Assembly (NCBI GenBank): GCA_030522415.1
Contig: CM060112.1
Span: forward strand, 11,137,501-11,201,500
Source: Channallabes apus
Lineage: Eukaryota > Chordata > Actinopteri > Siluriformes > Clariidae
Direction: 5' to 3'
DNA: 64,000 bases
In this document: positions 10,126 to 21,566 of the stretch, piece after piece
Position numbering within the stretch: the first letter of the stretch is position 1
Layout of the letters: every line of letters begins with the position of its first letter
The notes under the pieces: model-generated
Seen by the model: the letters and a program-made list of their open reading frames with translations, nothing else
What the model was told of the DNA's origin: nothing
Database searches by the model: none
Program-made: the position numbers and the translations under genes

Positions 10126-10345
10126 CAGTGGTGTGAAAAACTATTTGCCCCCTTCCTGATTTCTTATTCTTTTGCATCTTTGTCACACTTAAATGTTTCT
10201 GCTCATCAAAAACCGTTAACTATTAGTCAAAGATAACATAATTGAACACAAAATGCAGTTTTTAAATGAAGGTTTACGTTATTAAGGGAGAAAAAAAACT
10301 CCAAATCTAAATGGCCCTGTGTGAAAAAGTGATTGCCCCCCTTGT
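10126..10345 (+). repeat. Left terminal inverted repeat of the Tc1 element
   Basis: It contains the outer transposase-site-like repeat at 10126-10155 and the inner one at 10312-10343, in the same orientation. Both share the core GTGTGAAAAA...TTGCCCCC. Confidence 0.85.
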
Positions 10346-10504
10346 TAAAAAATAACTTAACTGTGGTTTATCACACCTGAGTTCAATTTCTGTAGTCACC
10401 CCCAGGCCTGATTACTGCCACACCTGTTTCAATCAAGAAATCACTTAAATAGGAGCTACCTGACACAGAGAAGTAGACCAAAAGCACCTCAAAAGCTAGA
10501 CATC

Positions 10505-11527
10505 ATGCCAAGATCCAAAGAAATTCAGGAACAATTGAGAACAAAAGTAATTGAGATCTATCAGTCTGGTAAAGGTTATAAAGCCATGTCTAAAGCTTTG
10601 GGACTCCAGCGAACCTCAGTGAGAGCCATTATCCACAAATGGCAAAAACATGGAACAGTGGTGAACCTTCCCAGGAGTGGCCCGCCGGCCAAAATTACCC
10701 CAAGAGCGCAGAGACAACTCATCCGAGAGGCCACAAAAGACCCCAGGACAACATCTAAAGAACTGCAGGCCTCACTTGCCTCAATTAAGGTCAGTATTCA
10801 CGACTCCACCATAAGAAAGAGACTGGGCAAAAACGGCCTGCATGGCAGATTTCCAAGGCGCAAACCACTTTTAAGCAAAAAGAACATTAAGGCTCGTCTC
10901 AATTTTGCTAAAAAACATCTCAATGATTGCCAAGACTTTTGGGAAAATACCTTGTGGACCGACGAGACAAAAGTTAAACTTTTTGGAAGGTGCGTGTCCC
11001 GTTACATCTGGCGTAAAAGTAACACAGCATTTCAGAAAAAGAACATCATACCAACAGTAAAATATGGTGGTGGTAGTGTGATGGTCTGGGGTTGTTTTGC
11101 TGCTTCAGGACCTGAAAGGCTTGCTGTGATAGATGGAACCATGAATTCTACTGTCTACCAAAAAATCCTGAAGGAGAATGTCCGGCCATCTGTTCGTCAA
11201 CTCAAGCTGAAGCGATCTTGGGTGCTGCAGCAGGACAATGACCCAAAACACACCAGCAAATCCACCTCTGAATGGCTGAAGAAAAACAAAATGAACACTT
11301 TGGAGTGGCCTAGTCAAAGTCCTGACCTGAATCCTATTGAGATGTTGTGGCATGACCTTAAAAAGGCGGTTCATGCTAGAAAACCCTCAAATAAAGCTGA
11401 ATTACAACAATTCTGCAAAGATGAGTGGGCCAAAATTCCTCCAGAGCGCTGTAAAAGACTCGTTGCAAGTTATCGCAAACGCTTGATTGCAGTTATTGCT
11501 GCTAAGGGTGGCCCAACCAGTTATTAG
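10505..11527 (+). CDS. Tc1-family transposase, intact, 340 aa
   Basis: The protein cuts and pastes its own element at TA sites in the nucleus. The first ~110 residues form the paired-like bipartite DNA-binding region with two helix-turn-helices (about residues 10-50 and 65-110). A basic NLS-like stretch overlaps residues 104-123. The DDE domain follows: D153 in WTDETK, a glycine-rich box (KYGGGSVMVWG, 187-197), D244 in QQDNDPKHT and E279 in SPDLNPIEM, giving DD34E. These positions are the same as in Sleeping Beauty transposase and the length is typical for the family. There is no stop or frameshift. The start ATG is the first in the frame after the inverted repeat, and the stop TAG lies just before the right inner repeat. 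Residue 280 is Met where relatives I recall have Asn. Whether it is active cannot be read from sequence alone. Confidence 0.95.
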   Translation: MPRSKEIQEQLRTKVIEIYQSGKGYKAMSKALGLQRTSVRAIIHKWQKHGTVVNLPRSGPPAKITPRAQRQLIREATKDPRTTSKELQASLASIKVSIHDSTIRKRLGKNGLHGRFPRRKPLLSKKNIKARLNFAKKHLNDCQDFWENTLWTDETKVKLFGRCVSRYIWRKSNTAFQKKNIIPTVKYGGGSVMVWGCFAASGPERLAVIDGTMNSTVYQKILKENVRPSVRQLKLKRSWVLQQDNDPKHTSKSTSEWLKKNKMNTLEWPSQSPDLNPIEMLWHDLKKAVHARKPSNKAELQQFCKDEWAKIPPERCKRLVASYRKRLIAVIAAKGGPTSY

Positions 11528-11532
11528 GTTCA

Positions 11533-11745
11533 GGGGGCAATTACTTTTTCACACAGGGCCATGTAGGTTTGGATTTTTTTTCTCCCTAAATAATAAAACC
11601 CCTCATTTAAAAACTGCATTTTGTGTTTACTTGTGTTATCTTTGACTAATAGTTAAATGTGTTTGATGATCAGAAACATTTTGTGTGACAAACATGCAAA
11701 AGAATAAGAAATCAGGAGGGGGGCAAAAAGTTTTTCACACCACTG
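11533..11745 (+). repeat. Right terminal inverted repeat of the Tc1 element
   Basis: This is the reverse complement of the left repeat, with inner (11533-11562) and outer (11716-11745) direct repeats. It ends ...CACACCACTG followed by TA. Confidence 0.85.
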
Positions 11746-11747
11746 TA

Positions 11748-14409
11748 CATGTCAATATGCTGTCCAGTAAAGCTGAGGATGCACTACATGACTCCATGCA
11801 GGATTTTGTATTGGGTTCAAAGTTCATCCTAGACAATGAACATAGAGGAGGCGGGAATAATTTGTTTGTTAACTGATCGATCACGTGATGACAGGTGTAC
11901 AAAACAAAAAAAGGAAGAAAAAAAAATGAAACACTGTGCGTGTCCACCGCGGGAGTGAAGGAAACTCAAGTCGTTCATGCAGAAACAGTGCTGTTTTTTT
12001 TTTCCCTCAGCACAGATGGTGGCGCATATTCAAGCTGTCTTGCTACCTGTCCTGCATCCATGTTTGTTTATTGTTCTTGTCCTTCCTCTTTGTCTTCACG
12101 TGGAACTCTTGCTCCCTCGAGAGTTGCGTTCAGCTGGCCTCAGCTGGAGTGACAAGTCGTGTAGTCTGTGATCTCTCATCTGCCTGCAGTCGTTAAGTGT
12201 ATGATCCACTGATTTTGAGTTATCATTAAATAAAATCTGCGTAAGCCAGTCACTTAGTGTATACAGAATCCTTTAAAATGATCAAAGTCGTGTAGTGCAT
12301 CCCTAACATAAGGCGAAGCTAAATAATTAAATGGAAGATTTGCCGGAAGGTTCAGCTGGATCAGGAGTCGTGGTGCAATCGGAAGGAAAGTTTACTTGTG
12401 ACCTCAATACAAGAGTAAATTTATATTAAATTAAAAATTTTAATTGCACACTTTACTTTTTTTTTTTTCAAATGTACAGCGCCATCTGTTGAATTTTGAA
12501 ATGAACTAATGATTTTTTTCAAGGTCAATTTTTTATCATATACTGTACAGTAAGGGGGTTTTCCATTTAAATTTCAAAGTAGCATATCTGCTCTTCCCGT
12601 GGGCCGATTGCGATGAAACAAAGCCTATATGTTAACTCAAGCTCAGACAAATACACATGTCTAAACCGTATTAAAAGCCGTTCGGTATTTTTCATGTGAT
12701 GCGTGCACAAACAAACAGACAGACAAAAATACAAAAAAACATCCCGATATGTTCTATTACTCATCTTACGTCAAATTATTTTTTTTCCGTAAATATCTTC
12801 AATTCACTGACACGCCAACTTTACAGTTTTATTATATGTTTGTTAGAGACTTTTTGTAAACAAGTGCTCTCTGACTCTATGTGGACACAATCACTTAAAG
12901 TATGCTTGTATAAAAAAAAGAGTAGACGTGTGATGAAAGAACATCCTGCCTACAGATAAGGATGGGAGCAGATCTATTAACGTCGGCGTTTCGTGGCAGC
13001 GACAGCAACATTACATAAAAAGGCAGAAGAATGTGATTTTTTATATATTTTGTGATCTATATATATATATTTTTATAAATAAAAGCCACATCAGTGGTAA
13101 CCAGTGGTATTTTTATATAAAGTGTTGTTATATAATAAGAATCAGTATGCTAACAATGCAGGCACATACAGTACCAATATTCACATTTACAGCCACGCAG
13201 TTATCCTTCAAACACCACTTCTCAAGCAATGCTTATTTAATGCCATGCAGAAATGAGGGAAATCAATAAGAATTGCTTAAAAAGCTTCCCTTGGACAAGA
13301 TAAGGCATTTAGGATGGCCTTTCCTTCCATATTGCATTCAGATATATAAACAAGTCCAGGATCAATCCAGGGGTGAGAGGTTAATTTTCACAGGAAGCTC
13401 ATATTAAATACCCATGAGGGTAAGAAAAGTTCCTTTTTTTTGTATGTGCATGTTCAATTTCCTTTTTTCCCCCTTAAGGTTTCTCGAGGTGACATTAAAC
13501 GCACATTGAGATGCCAGTTAAATTATTCATGATCTGCCACACGAAATCGATTAAACCCCACTAACACATACATGCACATGCACGTACACTAAGGCCACCT
13601 CTGTGACTGGATTCTATCGAAAACACCCCCGAATACTGAGGGGGGGATGAACAGACTGGATGAGAATGTGTGTCTCCAGACCATTTGCCAATTAACTCGT
13701 CCTCCAAGGAACAGAGACCTTTAACATTTGAGCACCGGCAGCTCATTCCTAACATGCTGAGCACTTCACAGCAAGCGTGAGGATCACTCATCGGGAACAA
13801 GACACAATCAAAAATCATACACGTCGATTTAGGATTGTGTCCAATTACTGACCAGAGTCCATATCTCATGCTCCACCCCCTTTATCCTGTCCAGCAGCGC
13901 AAAGGGACAACCATAGGATGAGGCCCGAGCAGAAAGTAGCTGCTGGTGTGTCATTCGCAGGAGAACAATAAAATGGCAGTGTGTGTGATGTGGGTACGAA
14001 TGTATCAAATGAGGCAGGGTTTTAGAAAACAACAAAGTGTTAAGTGCACTCACTGTATATGAATTTTTTTTTGCAAATACGGTAGATCAAGGTAAAATTC
14101 TGTATTCAAATCCCATGCTGTATATCGGCTGTATTGATGGTTGATGGACTGCTGAACAGGAAGTTCCCGGTTCGAGCCCGGACGCTGTTGGGATGTCGGA
14201 GTTGAATGACCTTGCTCACGGGTCCAACCCCAAGTGCTCACCCCCAAGTAAGTAACTCCTACAAAAACTATGGCAATACCTCCAAGGTGGAGAGTTTCCA
14301 TCGCCCGGTGTGCTGGATGGCACGGACCAAAAATAAAAGGTCTATCCTACTTGCAATTACATCCCATTTATGGTCTAATAAACAAAAATAAATGAAAAAA
14401 TTATAGCCC
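11748..14409. other. No gene seen; scattered low-complexity sequence
   Basis: An AATAAA at 12228 has no assignable upstream exon. A doubled footprint motif TACTGTACAGTA is at 12541-12552. Near 14164, CCCGGTTCGAGCCCGGAC resembles a tRNA B box but no A box or tRNA fold precedes it. Several open frames in 11895-12196 and 13561-13869 have no family resemblance. Confidence 0.3.
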
Positions 14410-14615
14410 TTGCTTCATCTTATACCTCTTAACTGTAGGTTACTGAAGCTCAGGGGTTCAAGCACTTGCACAGCCAAGGCCCTTGAGCAAGGCTCTCTCA
14501 ACATTATCAGCTGTAGAGGTGATGACCCTGCACTTTGACCTCAACCTTATAACACGTTAGAAAAGAACGGCACACTGCTAAAATGTCTAGGTGACAAATA
14601 AGGGCTTATTTTATC
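14410..14615 (+). repeat. Decayed tRNA-derived SINE-like repeat
   Basis: GGGGTTCAAGCACTTGCACA is followed by AAGGCCCTTGAGCAAGGC and then CCCTGCACTTTGACC, ending in GTGACAAATAAGGGCTTA. This order matches a common fish SINE-type repeat with a tRNA-like head and a GTGACAAATAAA tail. A reverse-oriented fragment with the same CCTTGAGCAAGG-type core is at 43655-43740. Confidence 0.5.
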
Positions 14616-14899
14616 ACCAAAACGTGCATTTTATGAAATTATTAAATCAATAAAAAAAAGACATTTCTGATTTTCAAACATTCTACAGTAAGTCTGACAA
14701 AAAATAACATCTTACAAGAAAATATCTGTAGGCTAGAAAAGAAAGCAGCATATAATGTAAAATACCACTTTTCAGAAAAAAAAGAAAGAAAGCTTTGGGA
14801 GCGTAAATTGTTTTTAAATGTTTCACTGAAATGTTTCGGTTAGCACCATTACCTCTGTGTGTTCTTCACAGGCCTGGCAGGTTTTCAATAAATACTCCC

Positions 14900-15075
14900 A
14901 TTTGTAGTCCAATGACATGCATGCTAGCTACCATATCTTTAGACTGTGGAATAAAATCCTAGAAGTACCTAGAAGGACCACACCAAACACATGGAGAACA
15001 TGTAAACTCCACACACACAGACCTCAGGCAGGAATCAAACCCTCGACCCGGGGGGGTTCTAACCACCGTGCACTT
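14900..15075 (-). repeat. Decayed SINE-like fragment
   Basis: On the plus strand the landmarks are 'ATATCTTTAGACTGTGGA', 'CATGGAGAACATGTAAACTC', 'GGAATCAAACCCTCGACC' and 'TCTAACCACCGTGCAC'. They are the reverse of the head-to-middle part of the SINE-like family seen at 6708-7084. Confidence 0.6.
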
Positions 15076-16231
15076 TTTGTAGGAATATTTTGGATGATCA
15101 TTAAGGTGATAGATTCAATCCTCTCTTCACCCTGTTAGTCAATCAGTTTGTATCTTTCTCTTGGTGTTGTGAAGTTTGCACACAAGTTGTTTACACTCAA
15201 CACACAATCAGTACAAAGTTTGACAGTGCAAGCTATTTGCAAGCTACTGTACAAATAGATATCAGAGATCCTCCAGGTTTGCAGGTCTGACATGCAAAAT
15301 CCACATTTGCTTCGAGTTCTCACTCGTGGTGCTCATAGGGAACCCTCATCTGGTTAGCACTGGTACCAAGAGAAAAGCGAGCCAGGGGAAAGTAGGTGCT
15401 CAGAAATCCAGCAGTGCAAAGTGGGAAAGCTCTTGAAGGCAGCAAATCTCTGGTGTTTGGACTCAGTGAGGAAAATCAGCGTTGAAAGGAGTGAAATTAA
15501 AACGGGTACACTGGTGACGTTGCTAAGAAGCAATCAGACTATGGCGAGGGTCTGAACGGTTCAGCAGAACAGGAGAGGACAACTGGACAAGAGGCCTGGC
15601 ACGGACATCGCGGAGAGTGCGGCCACATGGGAAATTACTTTGGGGAACCGCCACCTGGAGCATGAAATTGAACCCATCCGGTGCATCTGACTGGATCCAA
15701 CCTTGATATTAAAATAATTAGGTAGCAAAACTACTATAGAGGTGTGCGTAACTGCTTTGGCTTTTGTCTCCTGACTCAGTAGAAATTACAGCATGCTTGA
15801 TGCCATGTGAACTTGGCTTTTTGTTATTAATTACTAAGAAGCCAAATGCATGAGAACAAAACACATGAAAACATTGTGCAGACCAAACAGAACTTAAAAA
15901 AATTAATGAAATAGATTAATGTGACAGAGGCATGATGGGGAAAGAAGACCGTAGGAAGCAGGAAAAGAGGACACACATTTATAAAATGTATAACTAGCAT
16001 GGATATCCAGACAAACTGGGTATTTTGGATGAGAAAACATGCAGTTAGGCTGCAATCATAAAGGTGGATAAAATTCAGCTTGTTATTTTAAATAGTAAGT
16101 CTTTAGGGACATGGAAAGCTTTTTCTGCACCTGGCCCACATTTATATCACATGTAGCATACACAGCACTATTAGTTAATGGTTCTTATTCTATTATTTCT
16201 ATTAATATTTTAATATCTATTAAGATTTTCT
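15076..16231. other. No gene seen
   Basis: The more GC-rich part at 15540-15690 lacks splice or coding signals. The rest is AT-rich. Confidence 0.35.
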
Positions 16232-16498
16232 CCGGTGGGACGGTGGCTTAGTGGTTAGCACTGATGTCTTGCACTTCCAGGGTCTGGGTTCAGTCGCCGG
16301 CTTTGTGTGCATAGGACTAGTGTGTTCTCCCCATGTAGTCAAGAGACATTCAGGTTAATTGTTGTTACCAGAGTTTGTGTGCCTTGTAATATATTGGCAC
16401 CCTGTCCAGGGTGTTCCCCGCCTAGTGCCCTAAATTTCCTGGGATAGGCTCCAGGCAATCCTGTATATAGGATAAAGCGCTATAGGCAAATGAGTGAG
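16232..16498 (+). mobile_element. SINE-like repeat with internal deletion
   Basis: The head GGTGGCTTAGTGGTTAGCAC and B-box region (GGGTTCAGTCGCC) lead to CACCCTGTCCAGGGTG and GGATAAAGCGCTATAGGC. The central GGTTTCCTCC block is mostly missing. It lies about 80 bases from a second, opposite-strand copy. Confidence 0.75.
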
Positions 16499-16588
16499 CA
16501 ATATTTTCTCACTACGGCTTCAATTAATAAACTTAAACCAGTTCCAATATTGTCATGGCAAGAAGTTACATCACATGTATTTATATAT

Positions 16589-16944
16589 TCATTCATTCTT
16601 CTTCTATACCTGTATTTAGGGTCGCGGGGAGCTGGAGCCTATCCCAGGAGACTCAGGGCACGAGGCAGGGTACACCCTGGACAGCATGCCAATCCATTGC
16701 AGAGCACACACACACGCACACACTCATTCACACACTATGGTCAATTTAGGAACGCCAATTAGCCTAACCTGCATATCTTTGGACTGTGGGAGGAAACCGG
16801 AGTACCCGGAGGAAACCCACCAAGCACGGGGAGAACATGCAAACTCCATGCACACAGAGACGGGAATCGGGCCTGACCGGGAATCGAACCCGGACCCTGG
16901 CGGTGCAAGGCGACAGTGCTAACCACTACACCACCGTGCCGCCC
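16589..16944 (-). mobile_element. Full-length SINE-like repeat with 13-bp target duplication
   Basis: Same structure as 6708-7084. TGTATTTATATAT (16576-16588) and TGTATTTAAATAT (16945-16957) flank it with one mismatch. The head at the right end keeps both A- and B-box-like motifs. Confidence 0.85.
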
Positions 16945-17034
16945 TGTATTTAAATATCTGTGTCTTAAATAATCCACCCTCTCTCGCAGTACGGTGGCAC
17001 AGGAGGAACTTTTGGCCCGTTCTGGGTCGATAGT

Positions 17035-17190
17035 GAGCTCAAAATACTGTATGTTCTCTGCAGGTTCTCTGTGTAGGTTTCCTCCGAGTTCTCTGGTTTC
17101 CTCCCATCCCTTAGAAACACGCATGCAAATAGACACGCCATGCTAAATCGCCCCTGGTTAAGTATGAATGCGTATCTAATAAGATACACA
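17035..17190 (+). repeat. Decayed SINE-like fragment
   Basis: GGTTTCCTCCGAGTTCTCTGG, CCTCCCATCCCTTAG and GCTAAATCGCCCCTGG are the middle landmarks of a variant of the same family that has TAAATTGCCCC in place of CAAATTGCC. Confidence 0.5.
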
Positions 17191-18076
17191 CATCACCAGG
17201 AATTCATTCACTGACATCTTTGTATGTTTTAGAAAATGGTTCCTTGTCCCAACCGCAGTGGGAAGAGAACAAACTGTCAATATTATAATGCATTTGGGAC
17301 CAACTAAAATATATAATTTAGCAAAGACAAATGTTTGACTTTTCAAGGTCAGCAATGTCTCCTACTGTATCATTGGAAATTAAGTTTCCATGGTGAGATA
17401 TAAAAATCCATTTCTTTAATTTTTCCATTAATATTCTCCAGCATCACTTCATTCTCACATTCAGTAAGTATTAGTGCCTGAGATGGCGTCTCTAATGGTT
17501 TTTCTTTAATCTGTTTGCAGGGGTTTCTTGCGCAAACCCGTCGAATGCTTACAAGGGAAATCCTTCAACCAGAAGCTTTTTTTTCTTTTAGCCGACTGAG
17601 GATCAGTGATGGAGACAGCTACGTTTCAAAGGTTTGCACAGATGAAAGGATGAGTCTTAATTACAAAACAATCCAAGCAAGATGATAGAAGAGGCTAGAG
17701 AAACATCTGATTAGTGTTTTAGAGAGTCTCCGTGGAGAGCCTCTTATATTGACCTGAGCCTGATTAAAGAAACGGAGGAATTGTAATATTGTAGAATGCC
17801 AGTGGCTTTGTTTGCATTTTTATGGGCTTCTTCAGTCCATTAAAATCAGCATGAGAGACGGGTGACCTCTCGTCGAATTTGAATGTGTACTCTCTCTCTC
17901 AGGTCCATGTTTGCTCCAAAGTGGCTTGTGTCGTGATACTATTCCATGAGCAGAGTCCACATTAACACACTAATGACAGACAATATGAAATGACATTGAA
18001 ATGAGATATGAATGCATATCATGGATCATTTTAATAATGGCACTCAAAAGAAAGAACCGCTGCAATATCAATATAT
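17191..18076. other. No gene seen
   Basis: No recognisable coding or repeat structure. TAC(A/T)GTA is at 17363. Confidence 0.35.
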
Positions 18077-18125
18077 GGGGCAGTGGTGGCTTAGGAGGTT
18101 GATCGGAAGTTTTAGCGAGAGTGTA
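18077..18125 (+). repeat. SINE head fragment
   Basis: GGGGCAGTGGTGGCTTAGGA followed by TGATCGGAAG matches the head of fish tRNA-derived repeats. The rest is absent. Confidence 0.4.
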
Positions 18126-18532
18126 GATTGTGATTAAAAGAATTAAAGAAGTTTAAAGAAGATGAAGAAAGGATTAGTCACATCACCACTCGTACATCGT
18201 CCTGACTGATACATAAAATATTCCTGTCCAAAAGACAAAAAAAAAAAAATCATTAACATTGTATGATCACCTATACAGTACCAGTGATTCCCAAAATATG
18301 GGCAGGAACTCCCAGGAGTCCATGAAATATAGCCAAGAACTTCATCAAGTCTGTTTAATAAAATGTACGATATACTGTAATCTAAACCTAAAATCTCAAG
18401 CACACAATTGGGAAATTGGGACATTGTTCTTCAGGCGGTAAAGTTCAAGAGCAGGGAAAAAAATGTTCCTTGGTTACAATGAATACCCAAAAATATCATT
18501 GCACATATTTAAACAAGGAGCTCAACATTTAA
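18126..18532. other. No gene seen
   Basis: Contains a 13-A tract (18238-18249 region) and two TAC(A/T)GTA heptamers (18274, 18373). Confidence 0.3.
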
Positions 18533-19082
18533 CCCTGGAAAACCCAGACCACCTTATCCTAATAGGAAATCTATCTCCTTTGGCTGAAATGATGATACAG
18601 ACCCAGTGAACCCTAAAACAGGTGTTTTTTAAAAATTAACCATTTCCTACTACATGTAATGACATGGGTCATATATGACCCCTTGGGATATCCAGTATGT
18701 TTTACCAACTGGTAACTTTCACTCATGACATAAAGGCAGGAGTTCTTTCTTAGTAAGGAAAGACCAGATTCTCATTTCAAAATATATTTATTGATTTTAA
18801 CTTTTCATCAATGACTATGCACATAAAATTTTGTTCTAAGGCAGGAACTAAAAACACTGGCATCAGCTTTTATATCACCAAATAAAAAGCACAGTAGCAG
18901 CCATGTTTGATGTGAAAAAAATCAGGTTAGTTCAGTCAGTTACCACTAAATGTCAGTGTTATGGGTTCACATGGGGCACACTGGGTTGTAATGCAAAAAG
19001 AAATCTTTACTTTGGTGTGTGGGTTGAATATGACGATGAAATAAAAGTCTGGGTCAAATATGACCCCGTGGGTTCTCCAGGG
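18533..19082. mobile_element. piggyBac-like miniature element, TTAA flanks
   Basis: The ends read CCCTGGAAAACCCA and TGGGTTCTCCAGGG, a 14-bp inverted repeat with one mismatch. They are flanked by TTAA at 18529-18532 and 19083-19086. A sub-terminal GGTCAtATatGACCCC-type motif occurs internally (about 18668 and 19053). TTAA target sites and CCC-starting ends are the hallmark of the piggyBac superfamily. There is no transposase, so the copy is non-autonomous. Confidence 0.8.
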
Positions 19083-19086
19083 TTAA

Positions 19087-20154
19087 ATATTTGGATTGTG
19101 TTCGTAATAAATCTGTGCTGAGGTGGAAAGTGGAATTTATTTCAGAGTTGAAGGAGTATAAGGCTGTGAAACGTTTGAAAACCCCTGACCGATACCTAAA
19201 ATAGTTCAGGCCAAAGACAAAGAGATCCAATACGATTGTAGCTTAAAGAATCTAATATTATCTGCAAATGATTGCAAATACTATGGAAGCTAATAATGAA
19301 AATACACTGCGAAATACCAGACGTCTGTTTATATTTAATTTTCAAAACATGGTTAATCTAACACTAATGAGATTATAACCCCTGTATGTGTACTGATGTA
19401 CCATACTGCATACAGTATCTGGAGAAACAGAGAGCATTATAATTGATATTTATTCAGTAGATCAGATAGGATGAAATGGAATGAAAAGTGACAGGGCTAT
19501 TTGGACATGTTGGAAAGTAAATTGCTTGATAACTGCATTTTACGCAACGTCCTCCACTGTGTAGTTCTACTGTATGACTGTATACACCAGAGATGCTCGA
19601 ACAATCTTGCTCATGCAGTCAGAGGGAAAAGCTATTTCAGTGCGAGCTGATTAACTCACTGATATGAGTGAGACAGGAGCTCGATTTCATTATTCATGAT
19701 CATGCTGCCGTATGACCTGGACAAGCTGCTGGTTTTGTATAAAATTATGAACGTATGCTTCTGTTTATTCCTTTTTAATGTAACCATAATGACTCTGCTG
19801 CCGTCTTCTACACTGATTAAGACATTGACATGCGTGTCTGCGGAGCTGTGGTCATTTTTCACTATTACATACCGGCCCGAGTACGTGAGGGTGTCTCACA
19901 CCACTACTGTACCGTTAGCACCGGAACAGGAGACACTTGGTTAATAGATTTTGTGGAGAATTACCAAAAATATTTATATATTTTTTTTAGCAGAAGAACT
20001 TACATGAAAGAACAATAATAAAAATTTGAAAAATCAGTGTGAGAAAAGCCACAGGCTTTTTTGTTTTGTGAGGAAACACTCAAATGGTTGCTAATAGACT
20101 GGATATTCATGATGTCTGCACATGTGGATGGGCCACACAGGACATGGATGGCCG
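19087..20154. other. No gene seen
   Basis: Several TAC(A/T)GTA heptamers (19411, 19568, 19905) are present; nothing else was recognised. Confidence 0.35.
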
Positions 20155-20264
20155 CTCAGGATGGCCGAGCGGGCTAAGGTGCTAGATTCAAGCTTCAGGC
20201 CTTCTTGTGACAGGAGGATTCTCGTCTCCAAATGGTGGTGAGGGTTCAAATCCCACTTCTGACA
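20155..20264 (+). pseudogene. tRNA-Leu(CAA)-like gene with intron, probably decayed
   Basis: The layout is that of vertebrate tRNA-Leu(CAA): acceptor CTCAGGA (20155-20161), D arm TGGCCGAGCGGGCTAAGG, anticodon CAA at 20189-20191, an intron of about 27 bases from 20193, a long variable arm (TCTCCAAATGGTGG), and T arm GGGTTCAAATCCCAC, ending TTCTGACA. One acceptor pair (C-C), one anticodon-stem pair and one T-stem pair are mismatched, and the B box is GGTTCAAATCC rather than GGTTCGAATCC. No T-run terminator lies within 20 bases. It is likely a pseudogene, though processing is not excluded. Confidence 0.7.
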
Positions 20265-21168
20265 TTAAAGTTCCGGAGTTTCCTTAAGGTATTTTTGTAT
20301 AAACAAAAACATTTACTCGAATATGTAACTCTACAGTACATTCTGGGGTACGGCAAGTTACATTTACTTTATTTCCCTGTGAAAACCTTATATTTGTTTG
20401 AAAAGTAAAATGTCATGCACAGTCTTAGGTTTGATTGCAGGCTGTCACCAGGAAGTCATGCACTCCAATATTTGCTTCAACAGCTTTTAGTTTTGCTGAT
20501 GTGTGTAAATGATTCCGCAGGCTCCCAGAACCACACTTTCACAATTTGTATCATGAAATATTGTCGTGCCAACAGGGAAGTAAACCGCTCCATAGATACT
20601 CCGACCATTCAGGTCGTCATATAACCCGCTGAGCCTAGACCTGACCAACCGAAGGATCATAACACTGCCTCCATAAAGAGTGCGCTTCACGGTAAAGCGG
20701 TTCATGCGCTTCGTATCTCACTCCGATCTAACCCACACATCGCTTTTGCAATAGATATTACATATTGATGTTGTATCTATTATACTGCGATTAATAAAGT
20801 TGGTACTCTCTTTAATGAGTTTAACCTAAACCTGCATATTTTTAACCATTATCTACCACTATTAATTTTTGCTCAGCATACATGGCTCAAATCAGTTCAA
20901 TTAAGTTTTGTCTATATAGCCGGAAATAAGTTTGAAAAGCATGAGGAAGCACATTCGTAAGTCAGATTTGTTCTTATGTCCGACAAGTCTTAAGTCTTGT
21001 ATGCCTTTGACATGAATATACAAGGTAAAGCACACCAATCCACTTGACTAAATCTCTGTCCTCATTCCCCACACTGCCATCATCTGGCCAAAAAAACCTA
21101 GGAAATGAATCTCACACGTCAAATGTAATGTTTTCGGAATCCCAGACACTGTATGACACTGTGAATAT
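20265..21168. other. No gene seen
   Basis: The part at 20895-21000 (CATTCGTAAGTCAGA, TTATGTCCGACAAG) resembles the ends of the 30200-30406 repeat family. The rest is unassigned. Confidence 0.3.
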
Positions 21169-21529
21169 TAGGGCTGCACAATATATAGAAAAATTATCGT
21201 TATCGCGATAATGGTATACGCAATATCTGTATCACAAAGAATTGCGATAAATGAAATCGATGAGTGTATGGTTACACGTAAATAAAAAGTCATGTGTTTG
21301 AAAGTAATTCATATTGTGTTGGCAGGTCTATGGTAACAGCAAACCAGAAGTCAGAATATCTGCTGAGGGTTTTAAGTCATTCATAGTGTTTTGAAGTCTA
21401 AATATTTGCAACGTCCTTAACATATAGTTTTCTTTTTAGCCTGAATTAGATTTAATTACATCAGACGAATATCTATTACCTGTTTATTTTAGTATGATCA
21501 TTACATATATAAATGATAAAAAAATAGCC

Positions 21530-21566
<37 letters not shown>

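Larger units (their letters stand above)
10126..11745 (+). mobile_element. Complete Tc1-like DNA transposon, IR/DR type
   Basis: The ends are CAGTGGTGTGAAAAACTATT and its near-perfect reverse complement, flanked by TA on both sides (10124-10125, 11746-11747). The terminal inverted repeats are about 210 bp. Each contains an outer and an inner direct repeat: GTGTGAAAAACTATTTGCCC near 10132, and GTGTGAAAAAGTGATTGCCC near 10320 with its counterpart at 11534-11560. This inverted/direct repeat layout is that of Sleeping Beauty-type elements. The left and right arms remain highly similar and the gene is open, so the copy is young and could be autonomous. Total length is 1620 bp. Confidence 0.95.

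Noticed and set aside
14164..14181. tRNA B-box-like CCCGGTTCGAGCCCGGAC
   Set aside because: No A box, acceptor pairing or SINE body could be matched around it.
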